This document shows positions 1-11,764 of a stretch of DNA of 64,000 nucleotides, piece after piece. The notes beneath the pieces are model-generated. The model made no database searches. It saw only the letters and a list, made by a program, of their open reading frames with translations, and was not told the DNA's origin. Origin of the DNA: Buddleja alternifolia (lineage: Eukaryota > Streptophyta > Magnoliopsida > Lamiales > Scrophulariaceae); contig CM033392.1 of NCBI GenBank assembly GCA_019426215.1, forward strand, positions 35,632,814 to 35,696,813, read 5' to 3'. Both the position numbers and the translations under genes were made by a program. How positions within the stretch are numbered: position 1 is the stretch's first letter; each line of letters opens with the position of its first letter.

Positions 1-814
1 AAGATGTTTGAGTTATTTGTGACTGTCTGGAATATATGTAAAAAAGCTTTAAAGATTTTGGCTATGGAGTTTCAAAGCTTTTCTTGAGATAATATTTCAG
101 AAATGGCTTCTTGTGTTGATCGTGATTAGTCTGTATTTTTAGGGTTTGCTGGGAGTAAGGTATTTATAGGCTATTCTTGAAAATTGTCCGTTGGACACAT
201 GTGAGCGTGTGTTCTTCACGCGGCGCGTGAATCAGCCTTTTCTCTGACATTCCTGAAATTCTGCTGGTTCCGATTGGACGGGAGCAGACTTAAATTCTGA
301 AATCCTGACAGTCTAGTCAAAAGGTGGCTTGTCCACAAGTCATAATAACTTATTATATTTAATACTCTTATTAGGCATTTAATGCAATTGAATTTATTTC
401 CCATTGGAAATTAATGTCCGTTGAATGATTGCATTTAAGTCCTTTATGACTTGAGGATTTATTTCAGGTGAATCTGATACTGATCGCGGGAGTGCTCTAA
501 GCGCTTGATTCATAAATCCTGAAATGGTCCCTTAGCATTTGACAGTCGCTAAGTACAAATCTTTATCTTCATTTGACTTCAGACGCTGATCTTCAACTTT
601 TTCTCTAATAGATTCACCCAAAATTCTATTAGCGATTCGGTATTTAATACTTAGTTTAAAATCTACAAAGATAAAAGTTACAAGCCTACCAAAGTTACAT
701 ACTTTCAAACGCTTATATAATTGATCTAAGAAAACAGAAACTTACATTATTTTTGGGGTCTAACAGAAAATCCTATCTTGTCATCATCAAAACATCTAAC
801 ATGAAATTCCTAAC
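1..814 (-). mobile_element. Sirevirus-like LTR, partial, runs off the window start
   Basis: Seen: this stretch matches, with divergence, the inner part of the LTR at 26546-28062 and, in reverse complement, the LTR at 50164-52142. Shared blocks are the cacatgtgagcgtgtg-like segment near 200, the run ending in tgtcatcatcaaaacatc near 780-797, and the terminal atgaaattcctaac. On the minus strand the LTR therefore starts at about 814. No coding capacity is seen. It borders LINE ORF1 sequence directly, so it is either the 5' LTR or a solo LTR of an element inserted into the LINE. The other end lies outside the window, so the target duplication cannot be checked. Family assignment is inferred from the TGATGATGACA start region, the C-rich end and the LTR length of its complete relatives. 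Confidence 0.75.
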
Positions 815-1675
815 CGATGTACTTTCAGAGGTTGAATACTGGAGCTCCTCCCTCGTATGTTATTTCCTTGGCGCTAACCCACCCTTTTCTATTATGAATG
901 GTTATATCCGTCATATCTGCGGTAAACAGGGTATTGAGAAGGTGCTAATGATGCAAAATGGCTGTAACCTAGTTAAATTTCAAATAGTAGAAGTAAGGGA
1001 TAATGTGGTGGAAATAGGAGTTTATCATTTTGATAATAAGCCCTTCATCGTTAATCCTTAGTCTGCTAATCAATATTATAGTAAGCAGGAGATTGATAAG
1101 GTCCTAGTGTGGGTGCAATTGGAAGGTTTAGACTTCAAATACTGGAGCAGTTCTAATCTCAGTAAACTAACAAACCCAATAGGTAAACTAATCATGGCAG
1201 ATAAGATGACAGTGCAGAAAGAATGCATTCACTATGCTAGATTGTTGATTTAAATTGCAACTGAAACGATGCCTGATATGATTTACTTTGGAAATGAGAA
1301 AGGAATTATTATAGAACCTATATGGTGTACACATTGCCATGTTTATGGACATACTGAGACAGAGTGTAGAAAGACACAATCAAAACAAGTGTGGAAGCCT
1401 AAAGAAAAACCACCATAGACACCTAATAAAGAGAATGACAATACGACAGACAACAATAATAAACCAAATGGAGAACATAAACACCAAGGGAAAGAGCAGT
1501 GGGTGACAATAACTAAATCAGGGAGGAGGGTTTTTAATGAGGAAGTTGGGCAGTCAGAAGGAAATGTTGTAGTGGAAAAGGGAGATCAAAACTACTCTAT
1601 TGAACTGGGGAAAGTCACTGTAATCATCAATGAACCTGGAGAATGTAGCAGCCTAGAATGTCAGGGGGTTAAATA
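815..1675 (+). pseudogene. L1-type LINE ORF1 fragment (DUF4283 plus CCHC knuckle)
   Basis: Seen: translation gives a DUF4283-like segment (EVEYWSSSLVCYFLGANPP, then IEKVLMMQNG and VEIGVYHFDNKPFIV), and after a stop WVQLEGLDFKYWSS. At about 1327-1370 a zinc knuckle reads CTHCHVYGHTETEC, which fits CX2CX4HX4C. This order is typical of ORF1 of plant L1-clade LINEs, an RNA-binding protein that packages the element transcript. The reading frame is broken by stops near 1060 and 1250, and the normal N-terminus is missing where the Sirevirus-like LTR begins. A basic, low-complexity tail runs to about 1675, where ORF2 starts. Non-functional remnant. Confidence 0.85.
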
Positions 1676-3444
1676 GTAGAAGTAGATGGAGGAATGTTCG
1701 ACACCTCTGTAATAAACACAGAGTAGGTTTACTTGGTCTTCTTGAGCACAAAATAAAATAGCTAAAGGTGGGTACAGTCTATCAAAGAATTTGTCCAGGA
1801 TGGGGTAGTGTTACTAATCTACATGATAATCCAAGATGGAGAATTTCGATTTTATGGAGGAAGGAGTTTTTTGATGTCCATGTGCTACAAACATCTGCAC
1901 AATATATACACTGTGAGGTGAATATTATCACAACTCAGGAAAAAATAAATATCGCTACGGTTTATGCTTATAATCAAGCCACTGAGAGGAAAATTCTATG
2001 GAGGAACCTTACTCAGTTAACTCCAACAATCCACTACCCATGGATCTTGTTGGGTGACTTTAATTGTGTTTTGCATAAAGGAGATAGGATTTTTTTGTTT
2101 GGAGGGGGGGTCTCCTATTCATGTGAGTGAAATAGCAGAGTTCAAAGAATGTCCTGAGGAGTGTGAATTGGAAGAGATGAAGTGTAAGGGGTGTAGACTT
2201 ACGTGGAATAATAAATATGAAGCGGTACACAGGATCTTTTCAAATATAGATTGGGTCTTTGTCAACCATGAATGTTGTATGAAATATAGTGATGTTGAAG
2301 CTACCTTTCTACCAGAAGATATGTCAGACTATAGCCCCATGGTGGTACATATTAGAGGGACTCAGAATCAAAGGGAAATTTTCTTTAAATACTATAATAT
2401 GTGGTCAGAATTCCCCCATATTCCTGCCTCTAGTCACTAGAGTCTGGTCCAAAACAGTACAAGGGAATCAGATGTACAGAGTTGTGGAAAGATTTAGAAT
2501 GTTGAAAAAAGAATTAAAAGTCCTTAACAGGGAGAAGTTCCATGACATAGAGGTGCAAGCTGACACATCCCAAGAGACATCACTTAAATTGCAATAGGCA
2601 TAGAATGTAAATCTCTTGGATATCACATTGCAGCAAGAAGTTTCAGAAGCGCACACTAATTACATAGAAAAGAATATTGCTAGAGGTAAGTTCCTGCAGC
2701 AGAAAGCTAAAGCCAATTGAATAAATTTAGGAGATCAAAACTCTAAGTACTTCCATATGGTACTTAAGAAAAGGTAGTACAGAAATAGAATCTTGAGCAT
2801 TAGAGATGGGGAAAGAGTTCTATCTGAGTACTCAGAGGTTACTACAATTTTAATAACTTTAATGCAAACTTAATGGGAGCAAAGAATAATGTGAGAGCTA
2901 GTGATGAAATGGTGTTTGATATGGATGGGCCCTAGACTGAATTGGGATTAATAAATGGAACTTATCAAACCATTCACCGTAGGGGAAATGAAGAAAGCCA
3001 TGTTTGGAATATGCTCAAATAAAAGCCCTGGACCAGATGTATTTGGCAATGTATTCATCAAATCTGCTTGGAGTATCATTGGAAAAGATGTGACAGAAGC
3101 AGTGCTTGATTTCTTCAACCATGGCAGACTACTTAAGCAAATGAACATCACACTATTAAGTCTTATCCCTAAGATTGACAATCCTGAATTGGCAAGTGAT
3201 TTAAGACTTATTGCCTGCTGTAACACCATATATAAGTGGATTTATAAACTCCTAACCCAAAGATTGGCTCTGGTGTTACTCACACTGGTGAATGAAAATC
3301 AAAGGGCTCTCACAAAAGGGAGGTCCATTGTAGACAACATATAGATTAGCCAGGAATTGGTGATGCTATATAATAGAACATTTGTGCCCCCTAGATGCCT
3401 GATGAAAATTGACATCAGAAAGGCTTATGACTCTATGGAGTGGT
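1676..3444 (+). pseudogene. LINE ORF2, 5' part: endonuclease and N-terminal reverse transcriptase
   Basis: Seen: an apurinic-type endonuclease region includes VGLLGLLEHKIK, IATVYAYNQATERK and the diagnostic LLGDFNCVL near 2047-2075. A frameshift lies at the T/G runs near 2085-2110. The reverse transcriptase begins with GEMKKAMFGICSNKSPGPD (about 2980-3038), then LLSLIPKIDNPE, LRLIACCNTIYKWIYK and KGRSIVDNI, and ends abruptly at KIDIRKAYDSMEW (3440). The next codons of the RT appear only at 24682, after a 21-kb insertion flanked by the duplication gtggt. Several stops and frameshifts are present. Known role: target-primed reverse transcription of LINE RNA. This copy is dead. Confidence 0.9.
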
Positions 3445-3988
3445 TGTTGGGGAAAATTAACCAAACGCTGCGGAAATGATATTTTAAAATTTTATTTGGA
3501 TTTTTCCATAATAGGATCAATCCTGAAATTTTATCAGACATATGTACGATAAAGAAATTGACACTTTACCCGTTGAAGCGAAGTGGTTGGAGAAACTCAA
3601 GCTTTTGACTTCTTCAACTTCTTCGCAAAATAATCCAGCTGAATTCTTGATAATCCGAGCAGTCCAAAAGTGTTGCCTCTAAATTGTATCACCGGAGAAA
3701 CTTGATTGAAAATTCTACTTCTTCTTGGCACTAAGGCCGAAGTGCCTATTGGTGCACCAATTTGAGCTCGGTCGAATTCATTATTTGATTAATTAATCCG
3801 ATCAAATTAATTAATCTAATTAAATAATAGATAGGATATTTAAATTAAACTTATTTCTTCAAGAAATAATACATTAATTAAATTATAAATGAATTAACTT
3901 ATTTTTTGAAATAATTAATTTCATTTAATTAATTTTAAGTATCTAATACTTAAAATAGTAGCACAAGAAATATTCCATATTTTATATC
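3445..3988 (-). repeat. Copia A 3' LTR, distal part
   Basis: Homologous to 23042 onward: shared are the ttaatcaaacg-type start, the ggatcaat block, the cttcttggcact block and the AT-rich run of attaatta words. Relative to the 5' LTR it lacks about 155 bp between the words cttggcacta and ggtgcaccaatttgagctcg. It is cut at 3988 by the gypsy element and continues at 15307. The left 5 bases of the gypsy target duplication are 3984-3988 (atatc). Confidence 0.9.
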
Positions 3989-4573
3989 TGATGTAGGTAG
4001 AATTTGGATCTTGGGCCAAGCTGAGGTAGTCCAAGGCTTAATGGGCCAAAGCCCATTAAGATGGTGAATTCAGGTCCATTCTGGAAGATGTCCAACCTGA
4101 GCTAGAAGAGCTGGAAGACCTGGAAGACCTGCCAACCTGGACCTGCGGGAAAACGCGTATCTATATAAGGCAATGTTGGGGACAAGTATCAATCAAGCCA
4201 ATACTTACCTTAAATGAAGATCTGGCGGGATTAGGCAGTAGAGAGGCATTAATGATGATTGATCCATGATTAGATACACCCTAAGATTAGATGAATGATG
4301 ATTTATTCACTTACCATGTGCATAATTAGTATAGTTGACTTTCTATAATTTACCCCACCCCCTCAAACGTGTATAAATACCCCGTTTCAAGCATAATACA
4401 AACACTCTTTGAATCCTCGTGGACGTAGGTCTAAGTTTTGGGCCGAACCACATTAAATCGCTTGTCATTTACATTATAGCATTTACATTACTTTATTATA
4501 CCTCACCATTACACTCTTAATATCCCGATTATTCATATAAATATATTGTTGGTGTGAAAACCCACACACATCA
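3989..4573 (+). repeat. TAT element 5' LTR
   Basis: 585 bp, TGATGT...ACATCA. A TATA-like ctataatttacc-to-gtataaatacc region at about 4350-4382 is the likely promoter core. A 9-bp tandem copy (ctggaagac, near 4108-4128) is absent from the 3' LTR and accounts for the length difference. Confidence 0.92.
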
Positions 4574-4575
4574 AT

Positions 4576-4592
4576 TGGCGTCGTCTGTGGGA
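4576..4592 (+). other. Primer binding site of the TAT element
   Basis: The sequence tggcgtcgtctgtggga starts two bases after the LTR end. Its position and TGGCG start match the primer binding sites of plant TAT-like gypsy elements. I did not assign the tRNA. Confidence 0.75.
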
Positions 4593-4651
4593 AATCTGAG
4601 TCAAAGGCGTGAGGTAAGCTTAGTATTTTTTACGTGTTCATATAACAAGTT

Positions 4652-6341
4652 GTGATGGCAGATCCAACTATAGGGGAAATGATGAACATTGAAGGAAATG
4701 CTGGAAAAAAGGTGTTGTTGTCCCCAGAGAAAGGAGATCGGACAGCCCCAAAAACTCCGCCCCTGTTAGCTAAGTGTTTGGCGGATGAAATGCGCGATCC
4801 CATGGGCGAAAATTCACCAGAGGAACAAAATGGAGGGAGAGAACGATCACCTGGCGAGGTGGTCATGGTAAATCTGATCGTGAGCAAGCTGAGAGGAATT
4901 GTGGACGAAGCTGTCACAGCTGCATTCCAATCTAAACTGACAGGTATGCAGGATTTACAGAAGGAGGGCAACTTGGCATCCCTGCCACCAAAAGGGATGC
5001 CTAAGGCGGGAGACGAGATGGTAGGGGGTAATGGTGACTTTACCCCTGAAGAAAGTTCTGGAAAAAGGGCAGGAAGGCAAGGTTTCCTAGAGCAGGAAGG
5101 AGACAGGGAAGAGAACGAGCCCCAGAAGAAATATCGGGCTCTCGAGGGACGCCAGATGCATCGGATGAACCTGGAGGAAGTAGAGGAGCCGGAAGGATGG
5201 GTACCCTCGCCTAAGGTACCAGGTCAGTCGCCTCAAGTGCGGCGACAACGTCCTGATGCAATAGGAAAGGCAGATCTGCGGGAGGGCCAGCCGCAGGGCT
5301 GGGCAGGCAAAGCTGGAGAACTGGAGGATGAAGCAAGTAATTATGAGTCTGCCCAATCTCTTTGGGGAAATCAGGAAGCAAAGCAGAGAGCCCGGGACAA
5401 GCTAAATCAGCTTGAACTCATGGCTAAGAGAATGGAGGAGATAGAGAAGAAGGTGGCAGCTGGGAAAACCCAGTTGGATAGGGGAATTCCATTCTCGGAG
5501 TCCATTATGAAGGAAAATCTACCCCGTGACTTCAAGAGTCTTTCCATAACACCTTATGATGGTACTACCAATCCCGAAGAACACCTATACACTTTTCGGA
5601 ACTAGGCCTTGCTGCATAGGTTTTCCGATGCAATCAAGTGTGGAGTGTTCTTAACCACGCTGGCTAGGTCTGCCCAGCAGTGGTTCAATCAACTACCTGA
5701 AGGGGTCATTGGATCCTTTGCGGAGTTTAGCTCCAAGTTCATGCATCAGTTCGCCAGTAGCAAAAAATATGGAAGAACCCCGCTAAGTCTGTTTAATATC
5801 AAACAGAGGGGGGATGAAACTTTAAGGGCATTTGTTAGGCAATTCAGCACGGCTACCCTAGAAGTGCCCTCTGCTACGGCGGACTTGAAAGCTAGTGCTT
5901 TCACGCAGGGACTCCGGGAGGGAGACTTATTTAAGTCTTTGACCAAGAGACCAGCTGGAGATTTCGATGAATTACTCAGCAGAGCTGAGCAATACGTCAA
6001 TATGGAGGAGGCTCAGCGGACAAAGTGAGTTGAGCAAGGCCATCCAAAAAAAGATAAGCTGGGAGATGAGGGACAGGGCAAGGCCCACAAGAATGGAGGA
6101 AGGAGCTGGGTTCTAGGACTTGCTCCTGGACCCAGCATAAGAGCCAAGACTGCGTACATACCTTTGAGGGGCTCCAGAAATGAACAATTGATGGCCGTCG
6201 AGGAGAAAAACTTCGTACAGTGGCCTGAAGGAGCGGACAAAGGGCCACAGAATCCAATTTGCCGGATGTATTGCCGGTAACAAAGGGAGTATGGCCATGA
6301 CACAGATGCCTGTCCCGAACTGGAGGAGGAGATCCAACGGC
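4652..6341 (+). pseudogene. TAT element gag polyprotein region, with internal stops
   Basis: Seen: an open frame of 317 codons from ATG 4652, a TAG at 5606, then the same frame continues to 6028. The first 200 residues are hydrophilic and low in complexity (PEKGDRTAPK, EGWVPSPKVPG), with a helical stretch KLNQLELMAKRMEEIEKK. The retrotransposon gag domain spans the TAG: PRDFKSLSITPYDGTTNPEEH before it, and QQWFNQLPEGVIGSFAEF, FASSKKYGRTPLSLFNIKQ, FTQGLREGDLFKSL and RAEQYVNMEEAQ after it. A degenerate C-terminal knuckle-like segment (CRMYCR, YGHDTDACPEL) ends near 6320. Gag forms the virus-like particle. The ATG at 4652 is chosen because it lies 60 bp after the primer binding site and opens the long frame. 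Confidence 0.85.
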
Positions 6342-6349
6342 TAGCCAGG

Positions 6350-7321
6350 TTGGGCTACATGAAGGAGTTCTTTATCCAAAACAATAATCAGTATGCAAGG
6401 GGAGGATCAAGCTCAGCTCAAGGAAGAAGAACCTGGAGAAGAGGAAGAGAAGCCCCCGAAAGATGGCAAGGACGAGGGGCAGGCAGAGCTGGCCACGCAG
6501 GAAAAGGAAATTTTCCTCAGCAGGTCGGTAAACTACCTGAAGCTTGGGGAAAGCACGACCAAAAAGAGGTCAACAGGATAGGTGGAGCTATAATACACAT
6601 GATCACAGGTGGTTTAATAGGGGAAGAAACCAAAAGATCACTGAAAAAGCAAGTAAGGAAGGTAGAGAATACACCTGCCTTTTTTATGAACGTCAACCAT
6701 AGTAGACCTGGACAGGAAATTTTCTTTGGACCAGAAGACGCCAGGAGCGTCTTAACCCCGCATAATGATGCTTTAGTCATTACAGCAAATATAGCCAACT
6801 ACGATGTACAGCGAATCTTCATCGATATTGGTAGCTCAGTTGACATCCAATTTTATCAGGCGTACCAGCAGATGAGCTTGGGACAGACCAAGTTGGAAGA
6901 AGCGAAAACCTCGCTATTTGGCTTCGCAGGAGAGGTGGTACAACCTGTGGGACATATCACTCTCCCCTTATCCTTAGGAATAGGGTAAAGGAAAAGGACT
7001 ATGTTGACTAAATTCTTAGTCGTAGACACGTCGTCCGCATATAACGTGATACTAGGAAGACCTGCCTTGGTCTTATTTGAAGCCGTCATCTCCATACCGT
7101 ATATGAAGATTAAGTTTCCCACACCCGAGGGTGTAGGGGCAGTATTGGGAGATCAACATCAATCTCGGAAGTGTTATGTGGCTTCACTCAAACAAGTGGA
7201 CAAGCCTCCGGAAGACAAGAAGCGCAAACCTGATAAAGCTGGTCTAGAAGATGGTCCTAGCGCACGTCGAGCCAGTGGGGGAACTCATGAGTATAGAGCT
7301 CGTGCCAGGGGAGGTGGATAA
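6350..7321 (+). pseudogene. TAT element aspartic protease region
   Basis: Seen: after a low-complexity RG-rich start, the segment INMITGG-like IHMITGGLIGEE, then FGPEDARSVLTPHNDALVI, and the active-site region RIFIDIGSSVDIQFYQAY (about 6813-6869). The catalytic Asp is kept, but the usual T or S after it is I. A stop at 6986 interrupts; the same domain resumes with LVVDTSSAYNVILGRPAL and PYMKIKFPTPEGVGAV to about 7185, both typical of plant gypsy proteases and the linker to RT. It would process the gag-pol polyprotein. Damaged by stops. Confidence 0.85.
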
Positions 7322-7329
7322 AGCTGTCA

Positions 7330-9321
7330 GGATAGGATCACACCTAAATCCAGAGGTGAAGGAGGAGTTGACAGCAACGTTGCGCAGCTACGCAGTATGT
7401 TTTCCTGGTCAGCTAACGACCTAGTAAGGATTAACCGATCTGTCATACAGCACCATCTGAACGTGTATCCAGATGCAAAGCCAGTCATACAAAAGAAGAG
7501 GCACTTTGGACCAGAGAAGGATGCTATAGTCCAGGCTGAGCTGGATAAGCTCCTCAAAGCTAGGCACATTGCAGAAATTCAATTCCCAGAATGGGTCTCC
7601 AATGTAGTCTTAGTGCCTAAGGAGGGATCAAAATGGAGGATGTGCATTGACTTTCGCGATCTAAACAATGCCTGTCCAAAAGATCACTATCCATTGCCAC
7701 GGATAGACCAACTGGTGGATTCCACAGCTGGATTCGAATTATTAAGTACCATGGACGCACAAAGTGGGTATCATCAGATACCTCTAGACGAAGAAGACCA
7801 AAATAAGGTTAGTTTTATAACTACCTTTGGCACGTATTGTTACGTGGTCATGCCCTTCGGATGAAAGAATGCGGGAGCAATCTATCAAAGGTTGGTTGGT
7901 ATGATGTTTCGCGACCAGATCGGGAAGAATATTGAGGTGTACGTTGATGACATGGTTGTAAAAATCCGAGCTACTAGCACGCATGTACAGGATTTACAAC
8001 AAACCTTCGACACGTTGAGAAAATACCAAATGAAGTTGAATCCAGCAAAGTGCGCTTCGGAATCAAAGGAGGAAAATTCCTCGGATATATGGTTATAGAG
8101 AAGAGGATAGAAGTTAATCTCAAGAAGATCAAAGCAATCCAAAACATGGCAGAACCTCGAGATGTCAATGAGGTGCAAAGATTGACGAGGCGAATCACTA
8201 CCCTAAGTCGTTTTATTTCCAAATCTGCCGAGAGGAGTCTGCCGTTCTTCAAGATATTGTGAAAAGCTGAAGGCTTCAGTTGGACGAAAGAATGTCAGCA
8301 AGCCTTTGCTGACCTGAAGGAGTATCTAAGTCAAATTTTGTTGTTGACCAAACCTGTGCTTGGTGAACCGTTAATAGTGTATATAGCGGTAGCTGACAAA
8401 GCTGTCAGCACGGTCCTAGTTTAGGAAGAAGGAAAAGTTGAGAAGCCGGTATACTACATTAGCAAGGTCCTTAGTGACACGGAGACGAGCTACTCCAAGA
8501 TTAAAAAAATGGCATTTGCCTTAGTTATAACGGCAAGAAGGTTGAAGCCATATTTCCTAACATACAAAATTATAGTCAAAACCAATCAGCCACTCAACGC
8601 TGTGTTGGGCAAAGCTGGAACATCAGGGAGGTTAGTCAAGTGGGTGGTCTAGCTGGGAGAATTCGAGATAGAGTATGCGGCACGAACAACAATAAAGTCA
8701 CAAATTTTGGCTGACTTTGTCACAGAAATGACCAAACCTGATGTGGCGGAAGAGAAAGAAGAGAAGGTGTGGCTGGTGCATGTAGATGGCTCAGCTACGC
8801 AGAGCGGAAGTGGTGCAGTTGTGGTGCTCACCACACCTGAAGGCAACCAACTTGAGTATGCCATCAAGTTCGAGTTCAAGGTAAGTAATAATGAAGTAGA
8901 GTACGAGGCTTTCAACATAGGCCTCCAAATGGCGCTCAAGGGAGGAGCTAGGAACCTGATAGTATATTCAGATTCGCAGCTCGTGATAAAGCAAGTAGAA
9001 GGAGAATATGAAGCCAAGGAAAAGAGAATGATGGAATATCTAAAAACCATAGATACATTGCGGAAAAACTTCGATAGGCTGGAAGTACATCAGATACCTC
9101 GAGTTGAAAATACCAAGGTAGACTACCTGTCAAAGCTGGGTAGCTCTGTCACCGATTGCGGGACATGGAAAATTACTATCCAATCTATAACAAGATCCAG
9201 CAGTGACAAGGAGGTCATGCAGGTGGAAGAAGGAGATGACTGGAGGACCGAATTAATCCAATATTTCACAAGTGGAATATTACCTGAAGAACGAAACACC
9301 AAACAAAGATTGCTCACATGA
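7330..9321 (+). pseudogene. TAT element reverse transcriptase, RNase H and second RNase H-like domain
   Basis: Seen: RT motifs in order are WVSNVVLVPKEGSKWRMCID, LLSTMDAQSGYHQIPLDEED, VMPFG (then a TGA where L is usual at 7862) and IEVYVDDMVVK at about 7932-7964. The catalytic YVDD box is intact. A frameshift near 8060 moves the frame to GGKFLGYMV. RNase H follows with FSWTKECQQAF, KPVYYISKVLSDTE and LKPYFLTYKIIVKTNQPL, with stops at 8260, 8422 and 8650. From about 8764 a second RNase H-type fold begins with VHVDGSATQSGSGAVVVL and continues with EYEAFNIGLQMAL and YSDSQLVIKQVEGEYEAK. Two RNase H domains in tandem are a known mark of TAT elements. Confidence 0.9.
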
Positions 9322-9336
9322 GCATCTAGGTTCACC

Positions 9337-10467
9337 ATGATCGACGGTATCCTCTATAAAAAGGCGTTTGTTCAGCCGCACCTGAGGTGTGTATCCAAGG
9401 AAGAAGGAGATTACGTGCTCAGGGAAGTCCATGAAGGGTGTTGCGGTAGCCACATAGGAGGGGCCGCCCTAGCAAGGAAAGCACTCAGAGCTGGATACTT
9501 TTGGCCTACCTTAAAAAAAGATGCGGCTGGGCTAGTGAGAAAGTGTGAACAGTGCCAGGTGCACGCCAGTCTCATCCACCAACCTGCGGAAATAATGCAG
9601 ACGATGAATGTCCCTTGCCCGTTTGCAAGGTAGGACATGGATATTGTAGGGCCATTCCCTATAGCAAAGGCCCAAAAGAAGTTTCTACTAGTGCTAGTAG
9701 ATTATTTCTGCAAGTGGGTGGAAGCTGAAGCTCTAGCCCGGATTACAGAGGCAGAAGTTATCCGATTCTTGTGGAGGAACATAGTGTGCCGATTCAGCAT
9801 ACCTAGAGAGATAGTAGCTGATAACGGATGACAATTTAGCGGAGCAAAGCTGAGGAACTGGTGTGAGGAGATGGGAATCCAGCAGCGCTTCAGCTCGGTA
9901 GCCCATCCTCAAACCAATGGTCAGGTCGAGGTCACCAATTGAATTAGAGTACAAGGGTTAAAAACCAGGCTAGAGGGAGCGGGAGGGAATTGGGTAGATG
10001 AGCTACAATCTGTATTGTGGTCATATCGGACCACTCCCAAGTCCACTACAGGAGAGAGTCCTTTCAACTTGGTGTACGGAGCTGAAGCTGTCATACCTGC
10101 GGAGGTCAGAATACCGACCCACAGGGTCAGGTATTTTGATCCGGCACAGAATGAGGATAGGGTGAGAGAAGAGCTGGATCTGATCGGGGAAAATAGGACA
10201 AGGGCATACCTACGAATGGAGAAATACAAACAGAGAATCCAAAGAGCTCAAGGAGTAAAAGTGAAGACCCGAGCTCTCCAGGTAGGACACCTAGTGCTAA
10301 AGAGGGTGGATGATGTCCGTACAGTGAGAAAGCTGGACCCCAATTGGGAAGGTCCCTACAAAGTGGTCAAGGTGGTAGCAGGAGGAGCTTATGAGTTGGT
10401 GGATGGCAAGGGAAAACCACTCCATCGTCCTTGGAATATTCAAAATCTTAAAAAGTTTTATGTCTAA
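9337..10467 (+). pseudogene. TAT element integrase
   Basis: Seen: a zinc-binding N-terminus with HEGCCGSHIGG and KCEQCQ, giving H-H-C-C. The catalytic core holds DMDIVGPFP (first Asp, after an in-frame TAG at 9631), VADNG (second Asp, followed by TGA at 9829 where the usual codon would continue the frame) and HPQTNGQVEVTN (Glu), then another TGA at 9940. The C-terminus has WSYRTTPKSTTGESPFNLVY and the SH3-like LDPNWEGPYKVVKVVAGGAY, ending KFYV at 10467. The domain inserts element cDNA into the genome and makes the 5-bp duplication. All three catalytic acidic residues remain but three stops disable it. Confidence 0.9.
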
Positions 10468-11764
10468 ATGTTCTTTACCTTGACTGACGTTATTATAAGT
10501 TGAGTATTTTACAGGAATACCTGGAAGGAATGTAATATCCCGCCTGCAAGATTGGATGCAGAGCTCCACTCGGAAATTTTAGTAAGAATTTGCTTTGTTT
10601 TTATAGTGCTTTGCGAATGTCATACCAATATTTTAGCTGTGTGAATAAAGGTGGATATGCTTATGAAACTGTGAAAAGAAGTAAGGGGGAGTTGGTGGAA
10701 TGGGAGGTAGCCGGAGGTAGGATGCACCACCTGGATGGGTGGTCCGGATTCGTATAGCCAGGCGGCCTGCAGTTTCAAATCCGATGGCCCCATACCAAGA
10801 GGATATAAGGGTAGGTTGGTGCGGAGTTATTCTGGGAATAATTTTGTGACCAACCCGCATTGGAAGACCGGGGTTAAGGGAGCTACAAGGTTGGTTGGAG
10901 ATATAAGGCTGGAGGAGTGGACTAATTCTCCCACTCCTGGCTCAAATAAGGTGGGAAAATCGGGAAAAGAGAGTATAAGGAAGGATGCCAACGGTAGCAG
11001 GCTGGCTAGCTATGAGCCCGTTGATGAAATATGGGGGAACGGAGAGGAGAAAAAGGGGAAACAAGGAAGGTGAAAAATGGCAGGTCTCCACGACTGTGCA
11101 TAAGAAGGGCAAGTCTCCACAACTGCACATAAGAATGGCAGATCTCCATGACTGCGCGAGATTAGCAGGTCTCCATGACTGTGTGAGATTAGCAGGTCTG
11201 CATGACTGCACGCAGGAAGGGTTCCTAAGCTAGAAAAGAAAACACATGTATGGCTTTAGAAAATTGTAAGTATTGTCTCACAATATTTAACTCTTTAAGC
11301 TTTATTTATACGTTAAGTGTTGAAAGGAGATTGTTAATATCATTTGGTAACCAAACGGTTAAACCAACCTCCAGAGTTGACTAGCCTACCTCCCACAAGG
11401 GAAAAAGCAAGTTTTGTATGTTCAAAATTTTCAGGAAAAGCAGCAGACATCCTCAGAAAATGGTATACAGAGGCACTCCAATGAATGAGCAGGTAAGTAT
11501 AATCATGCACATCAAGAAGGCTGTGAAATAAGCTGTGCAAAATGCAGGGATAAGAAAGGAAGCACATTAAAACATATTCCCAATACTCCCTTAAGGGGAA
11601 AAACCATCACAAAATATCTCTGCCTAAAGCTAGATAGGCGGAACACAAAGATAGAAATTAAAATTGTCCATAGGGGTTACATATGCCCAAAACAAAACGG
11701 GGAAGGATCGTACGAGGGGCTACATATGCCCCAAACAAGCACCAGCACCAACATTCTTAAAAGA
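10468..11764. other. TAT element 3' noncoding region with minisatellite
   Basis: No convincing ORF on either strand. The region is moderately GC-rich around 10680-11060 and holds a tandem repeat at 11080-11222. TAT elements are known for long, variable 3' regions between integrase and the 3' LTR. Confidence 0.7.
11080..11222 (+). repeat. Tandem repeat, about 30-bp unit, five copies
   Basis: Five diverged units share a core of gcaggtctccatgactg; copies begin near 11081, 11109, 11137, 11167 and 11197. The linkers alternate between cataagaagg-like and cgagatta-like words. It lies in the 3' noncoding region of the TAT element. Confidence 0.8.
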
